DNA from: Massilia sp. CFBP 13721
GTDB lineage: Bacteria; Pseudomonadota; Gammaproteobacteria; Burkholderiales; Burkholderiaceae_D
Length of the DNA: 64,000 nt
Assembly (NCBI RefSeq): GCF_014842025.1
Contig: NZ_JACYUY010000027.1
Location: 1 to 64,000, forward strand
Reading direction: 5' to 3'
The notes under the pieces: generated by a model
Database searches by the model: none
Seen by the model: only the letters and a program-made list of their open reading frames with translations
Told to the model about the DNA's origin: nothing
Program-made: the position numbers and the translations under genes
Shown here: positions 26,153 through 34,084 of the stretch, one piece after another
Position numbering within the stretch: the stretch's first letter is position 1
How the letters are laid out: each line of letters opens with the position of its first letter

Positions 26153-26219
26153 AGGTCCTCGACAATGATGGAAAGCACGGCAACACTGCTGAATGTAATG
26201 ACGACAGCCGGCCGCGCCG

Positions 26220-27194
26220 TCAGGCGGCCACATCGGCAACCTGCGCCGCAAGAAAGGCCGCATACGCATGGCGCAATCCGTCGCGCAGCGGCGTGCTGGC
26301 GCTCCACCCGAGGGCGCGCAGTTTCGATACGTCGAGCAGCTTGCGCGGCGTCCCGTCCGGCTTGCCGGCATCGAACACGATCCGTCCCTCGAAGCCGACG
26401 ACTTCGCCCACCATGCAGGCCAGGTCGTGGATGCTGATATCGACGCCGGTGCCGACGTTGATGTGCGAATGCATCGGGTCGGTACTGGCCGCATAGGTCT
26501 CGGGCGCCAGGTTCATCACGTGGACACTGGCGGCGGCCATGTCGTCGACGTACATGAATTCGCGCATCGGCTTGCCGCTGCCCCAGATGACGACTTCGGC
26601 CGCCCCGTTCGCCTTGGCGTCGTGGAAGCGCCGCACCAGGGCCGGGATCACATGGCTGTTCTGCGGGTGGTAGTTGTCCCCCGGGCCGTACAGGTTGGTC
26701 GGCATCACGCTGCGGAAATCGGTACCGTACTGGCGGTTGTAGCTTTCGCACAGCTTGATGCCCGCGATCTTGGCCACGGCGTAGGGCTCGTTGGTGGGTT
26801 CGAGTCCGCCCTCCATCAGGTAGTCCTCGCGGATCGGCTGCTGCGCCAGGCGCGGATAGATGCACGAGGAGCCGAGGAACAGCAGGCGCCCCACGCCGGC
26901 GCGCCAGGCTTCATGCACGACATTTGCCTGCACCATCAGATTGTCGTAGATGAATTGCGCCGGATAGGTGTTGTTGGCATGGATGCCGCCTACCCTGGCC
27001 GCGGCCAGGTAGACCTGGTCGATGCGCTCGGCGCGAAAGAAGGCGCGCACCGCCGGCTGGTCGGTCAGTTCGAGTTCGGCGTGGGACCGCGTGACGATAT
27101 GCGTGTGGCCGCGGGCGCGCAGGGCGCGCACGATGGCGGAGCCGACCAGGCCGCGATGACCGGCCACATAGATGCGGGGTTCTGGATGATTCAC
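26220..27194 (-). CDS. fcl: GDP-L-fucose synthase
   Basis: 324 residues from a GTG at 27194 preceded by a strong GGAGGAAGC site; the longer frame would translate a 12-bp tandem repeat and was rejected. RIYVAGHRGLVGSAIVRALR is the NADP site. The catalytic residues sit in FLGSSCIYPRLAQQPI (Ser and Cys) and NEPYAVAKIAGIKLC (YxxxK); NYHPQNSHVIPALVRRFHDA is diagnostic. The enzyme epimerises and reduces GDP-4-keto-6-deoxymannose to GDP-fucose. The usual partner gmd (GDP-mannose 4,6-dehydratase) is not in the window and must be elsewhere or beyond the left edge, next to manC. Confidence 0.93.
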   Translation of the reverse strand: MNHPEPRIYVAGHRGLVGSAIVRALRARGHTHIVTRSHAELELTDQPAVRAFFRAERIDQVYLAAARVGGIHANNTYPAQFIYDNLMVQANVVHEAWRAGVGRLLFLGSSCIYPRLAQQPIREDYLMEGGLEPTNEPYAVAKIAGIKLCESYNRQYGTDFRSVMPTNLYGPGDNYHPQNSHVIPALVRRFHDAKANGAAEVVIWGSGKPMREFMYVDDMAAASVHVMNLAPETYAASTDPMHSHINVGTGVDISIHDLACMVGEVVGFEGRIVFDAGKPDGTPRKLLDVSKLRALGWSASTPLRDGLRHAYAAFLAAQVADVAA

Positions 27195-27207
27195 GCTTCC
27201 TCCGATC

Positions 27208-27243
27208 CGGTTGCAATATCGGTTGCAATATCGGTTGCAATGC
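27208..27243. repeat. Triplicate 12-bp tandem repeat upstream of fcl
   Basis: The unit CGGTTGCAATAT occurs at 27208-27219 and 27220-27231 exactly, and at 27232-27243 with two changed bases at its end. It sits in the leader of the GTG-started fcl gene, 14 bp upstream of the start codon and directly upstream of the ribosome-binding site. The array could be a slippage-prone region or a multi-copy protein or RNA binding site. Confidence 0.85.
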
Positions 27244-27454
27244 GCATCATCGCGTGCATTGCTGTGCAAGCCTACCTGTCGTGTACCGCACGTCTCTTGA
27301 CGGGCATCGCCGTTTTTCAGGGAACCAAAAACGCTTTCCGGTGACGTCGGACGCGCCGCCGCGCTCGAACGATCATCCTGGACCCTCTTCGGGCACGGGC
27401 GAAGCGGCGCTTCCCTTGGCGCAGCGTGTTTAAGCGACGATTAAGCGCTTTGCT

Positions 27455-28837
27455 TCAAAACGCGTTCTCTCGCGTCAAAATCACGCGCACTGTCTTTAAA
27501 ATGATCCACAGGTCCAGCCACACCGACCAATTGCGCAGGTAGTCAAGGTCGTACTGGATGCGCGCTTCCATCCGGTCGAGGGTGGCGGTCTCGCCGCGTA
27601 AACCGTTTACCTGGGCCCACCCGGTGATGCCCGGTTTGACCTTGTGGCGCAGCATGTAGCCCTTGATCAGTTTCCTGTATTGCTCGTTGTGGGCGACGGC
27701 ATGGGGGCGCGGACCGACGATGCTCATGCTTCCCTGCAGGACGTTGACGAACTGCGGCAATTCGTCGAGCGAGCTGCGGCGCAGGAAGCGACCGACCGGC
27801 GTCACCCGCGCGTCGTCGCGGCGCGCCTGTACGACCTCGCTGCCGTCGTCGAGGGTCCACATCGAACGGAATTTCCAGACCATGATCTCTTCGCCGTACA
27901 GGCCGTAGCGGCGCTGGCGGAAAATGACAGGCCCCGGCGAGGTGCACTTCACGGCCACGGCGATCGACAGCATCAGCGGCGCGAGCAGGACCAGGATGAT
28001 GCTGCCGAACACGATGTCGCTGGCGCGCTTGATCATGCTGTTCATGCCCATGAAGGGTGTCTCGCGGATGGCGATGACGGGCATGCCGCCGACGTTGTCG
28101 AAGCGCGCCTGCATCAGGTCGAACACGTACACGTCGGGCAGGAAATACACCGAGGCCGTGGTGTCCTGCAATTCGTCGATGAGGTGGCGGATGCGCGGCT
28201 GGGCCGAGATCGGCTGGCTGATGAAGATCAGCTTGATGTTATTGCTGCGCACGTACGCGATCACGTCGCCGACCCCGCCCAGCACCGGATGGCGCAGGCC
28301 CGCTGGATGGCGCACCCTGGCGCGGTCGTCGAAGAAGCCGTGCATCTGCATGAACAGGTTCGGATGGTGCTCGCAGATGGCGGCGAACTTGGCGCCGACC
28401 TCGTTGGCGCCGACCACGATGACCGAGCGCACCTCGCTGCCGCGCACGGGCCGCCCCGCCGCCCGCCGCACCAGCAGGTGACTGGCCAGCAAGGCCGCCG
28501 GGGTGGCGATCGCCCAGGCCAGCAGCACGCGTTCGTCGTAATAATATTTGAGGCCGCTGGCCGAGCCGAGGAAGTACAGCACGCCGATCGTCACGCACCA
28601 GCCGAACACGATGTCGCGCGCATAGGCCAGCATGCGCCCGCTGCGCCAGGTGCGGTAGGGATCGATGTGCTGGTAGACCGCCGACGAAATGAAAAAGGCC
28701 AGGACCATCAGCACCAGCGAATAGCCCGAGAACGGTTCGCGCCAGGCGAGCGAGGACACGTACAGCGAACCCATGATGATCAGGGGGTCGAGCACGCGCT
28801 GGAAAAACGAGATGAGCGGAATGTCGTTGACCGTCAT
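27455..28837 (-). CDS. epsB: EpsB, undecaprenyl-phosphate hexose-1-phosphate transferase
   Basis: 460 residues from ATG 28837. Four to five N-terminal membrane helices (about 10-120) are followed by a CoA_binding_3 Rossmann-like domain (SVIVVGANEVGAKFAAI). A further membrane hairpin (SDIVFGSIILVLLAPLMLSI) leads to the C-terminal catalytic Bac_transf domain: KCTSPGPVIFRQRRYG, MVWKFRSM, SLDELPQFVNVL, GPRPHAV and KPGITGWAQVNG, which hold the conserved Asp-Glu pair. The whole is WcaJ-like. It starts repeat-unit assembly by moving glucose- or galactose-1-P to undecaprenyl phosphate on the inner membrane. It lies 14 bp after epsL. Confidence 0.92.
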   Translation of the reverse strand: MTVNDIPLISFFQRVLDPLIIMGSLYVSSLAWREPFSGYSLVLMVLAFFISSAVYQHIDPYRTWRSGRMLAYARDIVFGWCVTIGVLYFLGSASGLKYYYDERVLLAWAIATPAALLASHLLVRRAAGRPVRGSEVRSVIVVGANEVGAKFAAICEHHPNLFMQMHGFFDDRARVRHPAGLRHPVLGGVGDVIAYVRSNNIKLIFISQPISAQPRIRHLIDELQDTTASVYFLPDVYVFDLMQARFDNVGGMPVIAIRETPFMGMNSMIKRASDIVFGSIILVLLAPLMLSIAVAVKCTSPGPVIFRQRRYGLYGEEIMVWKFRSMWTLDDGSEVVQARRDDARVTPVGRFLRRSSLDELPQFVNVLQGSMSIVGPRPHAVAHNEQYRKLIKGYMLRHKVKPGITGWAQVNGLRGETATLDRMEARIQYDLDYLRNWSVWLDLWIILKTVRVILTRENAF

Positions 28838-28851
28838 CGCATGTGACCGGC

Positions 28852-30060
28852 TCAGAATTGGACGCTGGCGTTGATGGCGAGCGTATTGGCCTTGAAGTCG
28901 CCGATGCCGAGCACGGGCGAGCCGCTGCGCGACTGATGCACCCAGGCCGCCGACAGCGTCAGCTTGCGCCGGACTTCCCAGCTTGCCTTGAGGCTGGCCG
29001 AGCGCAGCGTGTCGTCCAGACTGCCGGTGCCGGTAAAACCGTCGCGCGGATTGTAGTCGCGCCGTTCGTGGACGGCGTCGGCCTCGACCCGGATCTTGCC
29101 GGTGGCGTTCCAGGTCGCGCCCAGGCTGACGCCCTTGTTCAGCGTATAGCTGACGACCGGGCTTTCCAGCGGGGCGAAATCGCGCCACACCGAGGCGCGC
29201 CCGGTAAGTTTGCCGCCCGGGTCGTACAGCAGCGTAACGCGGCCATTGGCGCCGCTCGTGCGCCCGGCGCCGAACGAGGGCTGGCTGCGGCGCGCATAGC
29301 CGGCCAGTCCCTGCAGCGTGGTCGAGCCGCCGGCTTTCCAGTCGACCCGCGCCTTGATCTCTTCCTGCCGAAAATCGTCGGTGAGCACCCCTCCCGCGAA
29401 CGGGCGCCGGTTCGGATAGCTGCCGTCGATGCGGCGCAGCACCAGGCCGACGGTGCTGCCGCTGCGTGCCAGGTAGCGCCCTTCGAGCTCGACGACGTCT
29501 TCGGTGCGGTCGTTGAAGGATTGGGCGGCCAGTTCGTAGTCGAAGCGGTCGCGCGACAGTGCGGTGCGTGCCTCCCAGCGCGGATGGAGCTTCCAGACGC
29601 CCTCGAAAAAGCTGCGCCGCCCCTTGCGCAGGTTGCGTTCGTCGCTGGGAAAATCGGTGTACGGCGCCGGCGTCTGCGCATGGGTAGCGCCGAGCTTGCC
29701 CGAGAAGCGGTTGCCGAGCTCCCAGTACCAGGTCGCCTGCAGGTCGCGGCCGTCGTAGTCGAGCTGGCGGAAATGGTCGAATTTTACTTTCGACAGCTTG
29801 GCGACGGCGAGCAGGCGCTGGCGCCGGATGGGCTTGTCGAGCACCGCGCCAAATTCGAAGGTGGTCCAGGAATCGGAACGTCGGCCGTCGAAGGCCGGTG
29901 CGCCGTCGGGGATGCGCAGCAGGTTGTCGTCGTGCGCCCAGCCGATGCGCCCGTACAGGTCGAGCGGGGTGCCGGGAATGGCCGCAGCTGGAACCGGAGC
30001 CAGACTCGCAATCAGGACGCCGGCCAGGAAAGCGAGCGGATGCAGGCAAATTCTCGACAT
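28852..30060 (-). CDS. epsL: EpsL, exosortase B-associated outer-membrane beta-barrel protein
   Basis: 402 residues from ATG 30060. The signal peptide is MSRICLHPLAFLAGVLIASL then APVPAAA. The rest is a chain of amphipathic beta-strands with many aromatic and charged turns (GRIGWAHDDNLLRIPDG, LQATWYWELGNRFSGKLGAT). It closes with a C-terminal strand ending NTLAINASVQF, the terminal-Phe signature of outer-membrane barrels. EpsL-type proteins occur at the head of XrtB EPS loci and are proposed polymer transporters; this function is association-based. It is the first gene of the locus in transcription order. Confidence 0.82.
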   Translation of the reverse strand: MSRICLHPLAFLAGVLIASLAPVPAAAIPGTPLDLYGRIGWAHDDNLLRIPDGAPAFDGRRSDSWTTFEFGAVLDKPIRRQRLLAVAKLSKVKFDHFRQLDYDGRDLQATWYWELGNRFSGKLGATHAQTPAPYTDFPSDERNLRKGRRSFFEGVWKLHPRWEARTALSRDRFDYELAAQSFNDRTEDVVELEGRYLARSGSTVGLVLRRIDGSYPNRRPFAGGVLTDDFRQEEIKARVDWKAGGSTTLQGLAGYARRSQPSFGAGRTSGANGRVTLLYDPGGKLTGRASVWRDFAPLESPVVSYTLNKGVSLGATWNATGKIRVEADAVHERRDYNPRDGFTGTGSLDDTLRSASLKASWEVRRKLTLSAAWVHQSRSGSPVLGIGDFKANTLAINASVQF

Positions 30061-30357
30061 GTCGTTCTTTCGAAAGGCATTGCTGGACCGGGGATGACTG
30101 CACCGCGTGACAACCACATTTCTGACCGCCGCCCACACGCATGAGTTCCGCCCGCGCGTTTGACGCAAGAAGATATGCGCATCGTTGCGCCGGCTAATGT
30201 TGGTCGGGTGATGGCGGCCTGGAACGGCGGCCGCGAAGATGGGGTCGGATGCAACGTGGCATGCAGCCGGTGGCGGGACGCAAGGCGCGTCCGCCGTCGA
30301 TGAATTGTCTCGACCATCGCCCCGGGCCGAGGCCCGAGGCTGTACTACCTATGAGCG
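30061..30357. other. Intergenic region ahead of the EPS locus
   Basis: About 297 bp between epsL and the ABC-F gene, both on the minus strand. It must contain the main promoter of the EPS locus or read-through from the ABC-F gene. A GAAAGAACGAC ribosome-binding stretch precedes epsL. A TTGCAT hexamer lies in the minus-strand leader near 30250, but no -24/-12 spacing fits sigma-54 and no strong -35/-10 pair is evident. I see no coding frame or JUMPstart-like element. Confidence 0.4.
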
Positions 30358-32268
30358 TCAGCCCTCGCCGCGCGAGCGCGCTTCGATCTTTTCCCAGCGC
30401 TCGAGGGCGTCGAGCAGCAGGTCGTCGATCTCGGCGTAGCGGGCGTTGATGCGGCGCGCGTCGGCCGGGTTGGTCTTGTAGAAGTCGGGCGCGTTGAGCT
30501 GGGCGGTGATGGCCGACTGTTCGTCCTCGAGCGAGGCGATCAGTTTCGGCAGTTCGTCCAGTTCGCGCTGTTCCTTGTAGCTGAGCTTGACCTTCTTGGC
30601 GGAAGCGTCGGCGGGCGCTTCTACGGCCTTGGCCGGCGCCTGCTTGGCGGCCGGGGCCGATGGCTGGGGTGCGGTCGCCTTGACGCGTTCCCAGTCGCTG
30701 TAGCCGCCCACGTATTCGCGCCACTGGCCCTGGCCTTCGGCGACGATCACCTGGGTCACGACGTTGTCGAGGAAGGTGCGGTCGTGGCTGACGAGGAAGA
30801 CGGTGCCGGTGTACTCTTCGAGCAGCTCTTCGAGCAGTTCCAGGGTATCGATGTCGAGGTCGTTGGTCGGCTCGTCGAGCACCAGGCAGTTGGCCGGCTT
30901 GGCGAACAGGCGCGCCAGCAGCAGGCGGTTGCGCTCGCCGCCCGAGAGCGACTTGACCGGCGAACGGGCGCGTTCCGGCGCGAACAGGAAGTCGTTCAGG
31001 TACGTCATCACGTGCTTGCGCTGGCCGTTGACTTCAACCCAGTCGCTGCCTGGGGCGATGGTGTCGGCCAGGCTCGCTTCTTCGTTGAGCTGGGTGCGCA
31101 TCTGGTCGAAGTAAGCCACGTTGAGCTTGGTGCCCAGGCGCGTGGTGCCGCTGTCGGCCGTTTCTTCGCCGAGGATGATCTTCAGCAGCGTGGTCTTGCC
31201 GGCGCCGTTCGGACCGATCAGGCCGACCTTGTCGCCACGCAGGATGGTGCCGCTGAAGTTGGAGACGATGACTTTTTCGCCGTACGACTTCGACACGTTC
31301 TCGAGTTCGGCGACGATCTTGCCCGAACGCTCGCCCATGCCGACGTCGAGCTTGATCTGGCCTTGGGTGTCGCGGCGTGCCACGCGTTGCAGGCGCAGCG
31401 CTTCCAGGCGGCGCACGCGGCCTTCGTCGCGCGTGCGGCGCGCCTGCACGCCTTTGCGGATCCAGACTTCTTCCTGGGCCAGGAACTTGTCGAACTTGGC
31501 GTTCTCGACTTCCTCGTTGGCCAGCAGTTCGCGCTTGCGTTCCTGATAGGTCGAGAAATTGCCGGGGAAGGACAGCAGCTTGCCGCGGTCGAGCTCGATG
31601 ATGCGGGTGGCGACGTTGTCGAGGAAGCTGCGGTCGTGGGTAATGAACAGGACCGAGCCGCGGAAGTCGCGCAGCAAGCCTTCCAGCCACATGATCGATT
31701 TGAAATCGAGGTGGTTGGTCGGTTCGTCGAGCAGCAGCACGTCCGGCGCCGACACCAGCGCCACCGCCAGCGCGACGCGCTTTTGCATACCGCCCGACAG
31801 CGTGCCCATCTTCGCATCGGCGTTCAGCCCGAGGCGGTCGAGCGTGGTATCGACCTTGTTGCTGAGGTTCCAGCCATCGGTGGCGTCGAGCTTGACCTGG
31901 ATGACGTGCATGCGCTCCATCAGCGCATCGTCGTCGCCCTGGCCGAACTGGCCGGTCAGTGCTTCGTATTCGGCCAGCATGCCCTGCAGTTCGCCCATGC
32001 CGGCAGCGACGGCGTCGAACACGGTCGACTCGGAGTCGAAAGTCGGTTCCTGTTCGACATAGGCGATTTTGATACCTTGCTGCATGACGAGCAGGCCGTC
32101 GTCGAGCTTGAAGCGCCCGGCGATGGTTTTCAGCAGCGACGACTTGCCGGTGCCGTTACGCCCGATCAGGCCGACGCGTTCGCCGGTTTCGAGGGAAAAG
32201 TCCGCGTGGTCGAGCAGCGCGACGTGACCGAACGCGAGTTGCGCGGACGAGAGGGAAATGACAGCCAT
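30358..32268 (-). CDS. uup: ABC-F family ATPase, Uup type
   Basis: 636 residues with two ABC cassettes and no membrane segment. The first Walker A is GLIGRNGTGKSSLLK (about residue 37) with signature LSGGMQKRVALA and Walker B LLLDEPTNHLD. The second is GLIGPNGAGKTTLLK with LSGGERNRLLLAR and LVLDEPTNDLD. A linker rich in Lys/Glu joins them (ABC_tran_Xtn). Residues about 545-636 form a Uup-type C-terminal coiled coil, after an Ala/Pro-rich spacer. ABC-F proteins act on the ribosome; Uup also affects branched DNA intermediates and transposon excision. Not obviously linked to the EPS locus that follows it. Confidence 0.88.
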   Translation of the reverse strand: MAVISLSSAQLAFGHVALLDHADFSLETGERVGLIGRNGTGKSSLLKTIAGRFKLDDGLLVMQQGIKIAYVEQEPTFDSESTVFDAVAAGMGELQGMLAEYEALTGQFGQGDDDALMERMHVIQVKLDATDGWNLSNKVDTTLDRLGLNADAKMGTLSGGMQKRVALAVALVSAPDVLLLDEPTNHLDFKSIMWLEGLLRDFRGSVLFITHDRSFLDNVATRIIELDRGKLLSFPGNFSTYQERKRELLANEEVENAKFDKFLAQEEVWIRKGVQARRTRDEGRVRRLEALRLQRVARRDTQGQIKLDVGMGERSGKIVAELENVSKSYGEKVIVSNFSGTILRGDKVGLIGPNGAGKTTLLKIILGEETADSGTTRLGTKLNVAYFDQMRTQLNEEASLADTIAPGSDWVEVNGQRKHVMTYLNDFLFAPERARSPVKSLSGGERNRLLLARLFAKPANCLVLDEPTNDLDIDTLELLEELLEEYTGTVFLVSHDRTFLDNVVTQVIVAEGQGQWREYVGGYSDWERVKATAPQPSAPAAKQAPAKAVEAPADASAKKVKLSYKEQRELDELPKLIASLEDEQSAITAQLNAPDFYKTNPADARRINARYAEIDDLLLDALERWEKIEARSRGEG

Positions 32269-32706
32269 AATCTTGTGAGGGAGCCACCCGCGGTGGTCTC
32301 ACGAAAATCGTTGAGAGGGCGCGGTACGGCGGAAGAAGGTGAAAGAAGCCGCCATTGTACCGATTGCGGCGGCGACACTTCCAGGAGTCTTCCAAATTAG
32401 CTGGTTTCGCCCGCTATAATTGCACGCGGTTCACGATACCGGCCTGCCATGCAGGGCCCGCTCGCCGAACCGCAGGGTGCCGCCAGCGGCGGCATCCGCC
32501 TCTCCCGTTGCCGCCGGAGCCGTCTCGAGCAGCGCAGTGCGCGCTGCGAAGATGCTGCTTGCGAATCCTTGCACACTGACCGCCGCGTTGATATAGCGCT
32601 TGCGCGGCGCTGGCCAGGCGTGCGAACTGGCTGCCGTTCATCTCCATGGGAGCAAACAGGCGGGCAAGGAAGACCTACACGGAATGTTGAGGCAGGATGG
32701 GTTCAG
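32269..32706. other. Gene-free stretch between ABC-F gene and tRNA
   Basis: 438 bp. A TATAAT hexamer stands at 32415-32420 on the plus strand, but no plausible gene follows it before the tRNA. Short open frames on both strands are rich in Arg, Cys and Trp and look like non-coding translations. The part 32650-32706 is more A/T-rich. I find no convincing feature. Confidence 0.35.
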
Positions 32707-32781
32707 TGGTATCGCCAGCGGGAATCGAACCCACATCTAAGTCTTAGGAGGACCTTGTACTATCCATTGTACGATGGCGAC
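32707..32781 (-). tRNA. tRNA-Arg (anticodon CCT)
   Basis: Read on the minus strand, the 75 nt fold as a standard cloverleaf. The 7-bp acceptor stem pairs GTCGCCA with TGGCGAT. The D arm is GTAC/GTAC. The anticodon stem AGGTC/GACTT closes the loop CTCCTAA, giving anticodon CCT. The T arm contains GGTTCGATTCC, and CCA is encoded at the 3' end (TGG at 32707-32709). It reads AGG codons, which are rare in such a G/C-rich genome. tRNA genes are frequent integration sites, and a foreign-looking gene pair lies about 300 bp away. Confidence 0.95.
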
Positions 32782-32792
32782 ACACGAGCTGA

Positions 32793-32821
32793 ATTATACA
32801 GGGATGGCAACTATCTGGGAA
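32793..32821 (-). promoter_or_regulatory. Probable promoter of tRNA-Arg
   Basis: On the minus strand a perfect -10 hexamer TATAAT (32793-32798) lies 11 bp before the mature tRNA 5' end. A weak -35 candidate TTCCCA is 17 bp further upstream (32816-32821). Spacing is right for sigma-70. The -35 is poor, so the confidence is moderate. Confidence 0.55.
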
Positions 32822-33081
32822 CGCAGCTACCTCGGGAAGCTGCACGGAGGGCTGCATATCCAGCTCCCCGGAAAACGGAGTAAGGCAGAGGCCGTGTCTG
32901 AATGTGAGACCAGACCATTTCCGTATCAACGGCTTGGCTTTGCCTGCAACGTCGATCGAACTTGGGGCAATCAATACCTGGTCAACTGCGCTATGTATGC
33001 AAAACATATGCAAATCAGGAAAATCCAGGAAAATCGTCGCAGGCATCGCGCCCGCGACGAACTGGCCCTATCGCCGCAGCT

Positions 33082-33351
33082 TCACGGCGCTCTTGCCGTG
33101 GTTAATTCTTCATAACTGGGCAGATTGATGCCATCGACCAGGCCGGCCTCGTATTCTTCCCGAAGGCCATCGAGCATGTTTTCGTATTGGTCGATACTTT
33201 CCTGCATCTCGACCTGGTCGTCGATTTGTTCGGCGCTCAGATCGCCGTCTTCCAGCGCTTCCATTTCGCGTAATTCGCGCTTGATTGACATGATCTTGCC
33301 GGACAAGAGAGAAATAAAGATCGACAATTCTCGTTCGCTGATGTTGCGCAT
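33082..33351 (-). CDS. Tsi2-like immunity protein (antitoxin partner of the Tse2-like toxin)
   Basis: 89 residues from ATG 33351, with a GAGGAGAGAGCG ribosome site in the 10 bp gap after the toxin gene. The protein is acidic and almost entirely helical, with two predicted helices (about 5-33 and 43-70) separated by LEDGDLSAEQID. The C-terminus LREEYEAGLVDGINLPSYEE is close to the end of Pseudomonas aeruginosa Tsi2 as I remember it (LKNAYEQALGQYSGLPPYDR), in the same position and a similar total length (77 aa there). Tsi2 binds and neutralises Tse2 in the cytoplasm. Gene order toxin-immunity and the tight spacing fit. Homology is judged by eye. Confidence 0.72.
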   Translation of the reverse strand: MRNISERELSIFISLLSGKIMSIKRELREMEALEDGDLSAEQIDDQVEMQESIDQYENMLDGLREEYEAGLVDGINLPSYEELTTARAP

Positions 33352-33361
33352 CGCTCTCTCC

Positions 33362-33856
33362 TCACGCCTCGAAATACAAGGATGCACGCTTGAGCTCAAC
33401 CGCGCGTGCAATCGCGGAACGTGCGATATTGTCGAGCGCGCCCTCGTAGGCTGTTTGCGTCATGGCGTTAATGCAGCGTATCGAATAATGCGACTTGTCG
33501 CTGCCGGTTTGCTGGACATCCAGCCCTGCATCGATGCTCGTCCCCTCCGGCAAGAGAAAATAGTACCACCCGCGAAATCCGAACTTGCCGTGTTCCTTGG
33601 TCAGCGAGACACCCTCGCTCGGCTTGACGAACCTGCGCCTGCTATCCGGGTTGATATCGTCGACGCCCCTGACCCAGGTTTCTTCATCTTTGGTAAAGGT
33701 CGTGACGTCGGGCGCCCGAAAACTACTGTCTTTTCGGAAAAAACCGGCATAGTCCGGGTAAAGACTGCCTGCTCCCGTGTAGTTCGTTTTGATGTCAGCA
33801 GGCTTTTTTCGATTGCTTTTGCATGATCGGAATAAATCAAGTGTCAATGTAGCCAT
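33362..33856 (-). CDS. Tse2-like ADP-ribosyltransferase-fold toxin
   Basis: 164 residues from ATG 33856, chosen because GAGGA lies 5 bp before it; an adjacent ATG at 33859 is possible. Tse2 of P. aeruginosa (158 aa) is the match by eye. Both have a TLTL start, a RAPD motif (47-50 here), then a GVSL/GTSV strand (82-85; Ser84 aligns with a functional Ser of Tse2). LPEGTSIDAGLDV (102-114) matches IPDGTDIPPDLKV, SHYSI (122-126) matches THYTI, and GALDNIARSAIAR (139-151) matches GHLDNFVRNAIRR. Tse2 is a cytoplasmic toxin delivered by the H1 type VI system. No T6SS gene, PAAR or VgrG is near. The region is visibly less G/C-rich than its neighbours, suggesting acquisition. Confidence 0.75.
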   Translation of the reverse strand: MATLTLDLFRSCKSNRKKPADIKTNYTGAGSLYPDYAGFFRKDSSFRAPDVTTFTKDEETWVRGVDDINPDSRRRFVKPSEGVSLTKEHGKFGFRGWYYFLLPEGTSIDAGLDVQQTGSDKSHYSIRCINAMTQTAYEGALDNIARSAIARAVELKRASLYFEA

Positions 33857-34084
33857 CATTGTCCTCAGGTAGATTCTGAAACACATGCGACGGGAATGAT
33901 GCAAACCTATGCATCGAGGTTACCGCTTCGAACGGCAGTGAAACCGCGATTTACTATACGCCGGCCAATCGGCCACAACCACTGCGCTGATGAAAAAACG
34001 ACATTGTCCGCGCGTTCGGGGCGTGCGAGCCCCTTCTCTCTTCCACGCTATCATCGCCATTCCCGAGCCTGTCTGGAGTATGCG

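Noticed and set aside
30061..30357. Sigma-54 promoter for the EPS locus
   Set aside because: A TTGCAT hexamer is present on the minus strand, but no GG lies at the required 10-bp distance from the GC pair.
32449..32883. Plus-strand frame of 144 codons
   Set aside because: It runs antisense through tRNA-Arg and has no recognisable domain.
32707..34084. Genomic island with attachment repeats at tRNA-Arg
   Set aside because: The gene pair looks acquired, but I could find no second copy of the tRNA 3' end and no integrase, so island boundaries cannot be supported.
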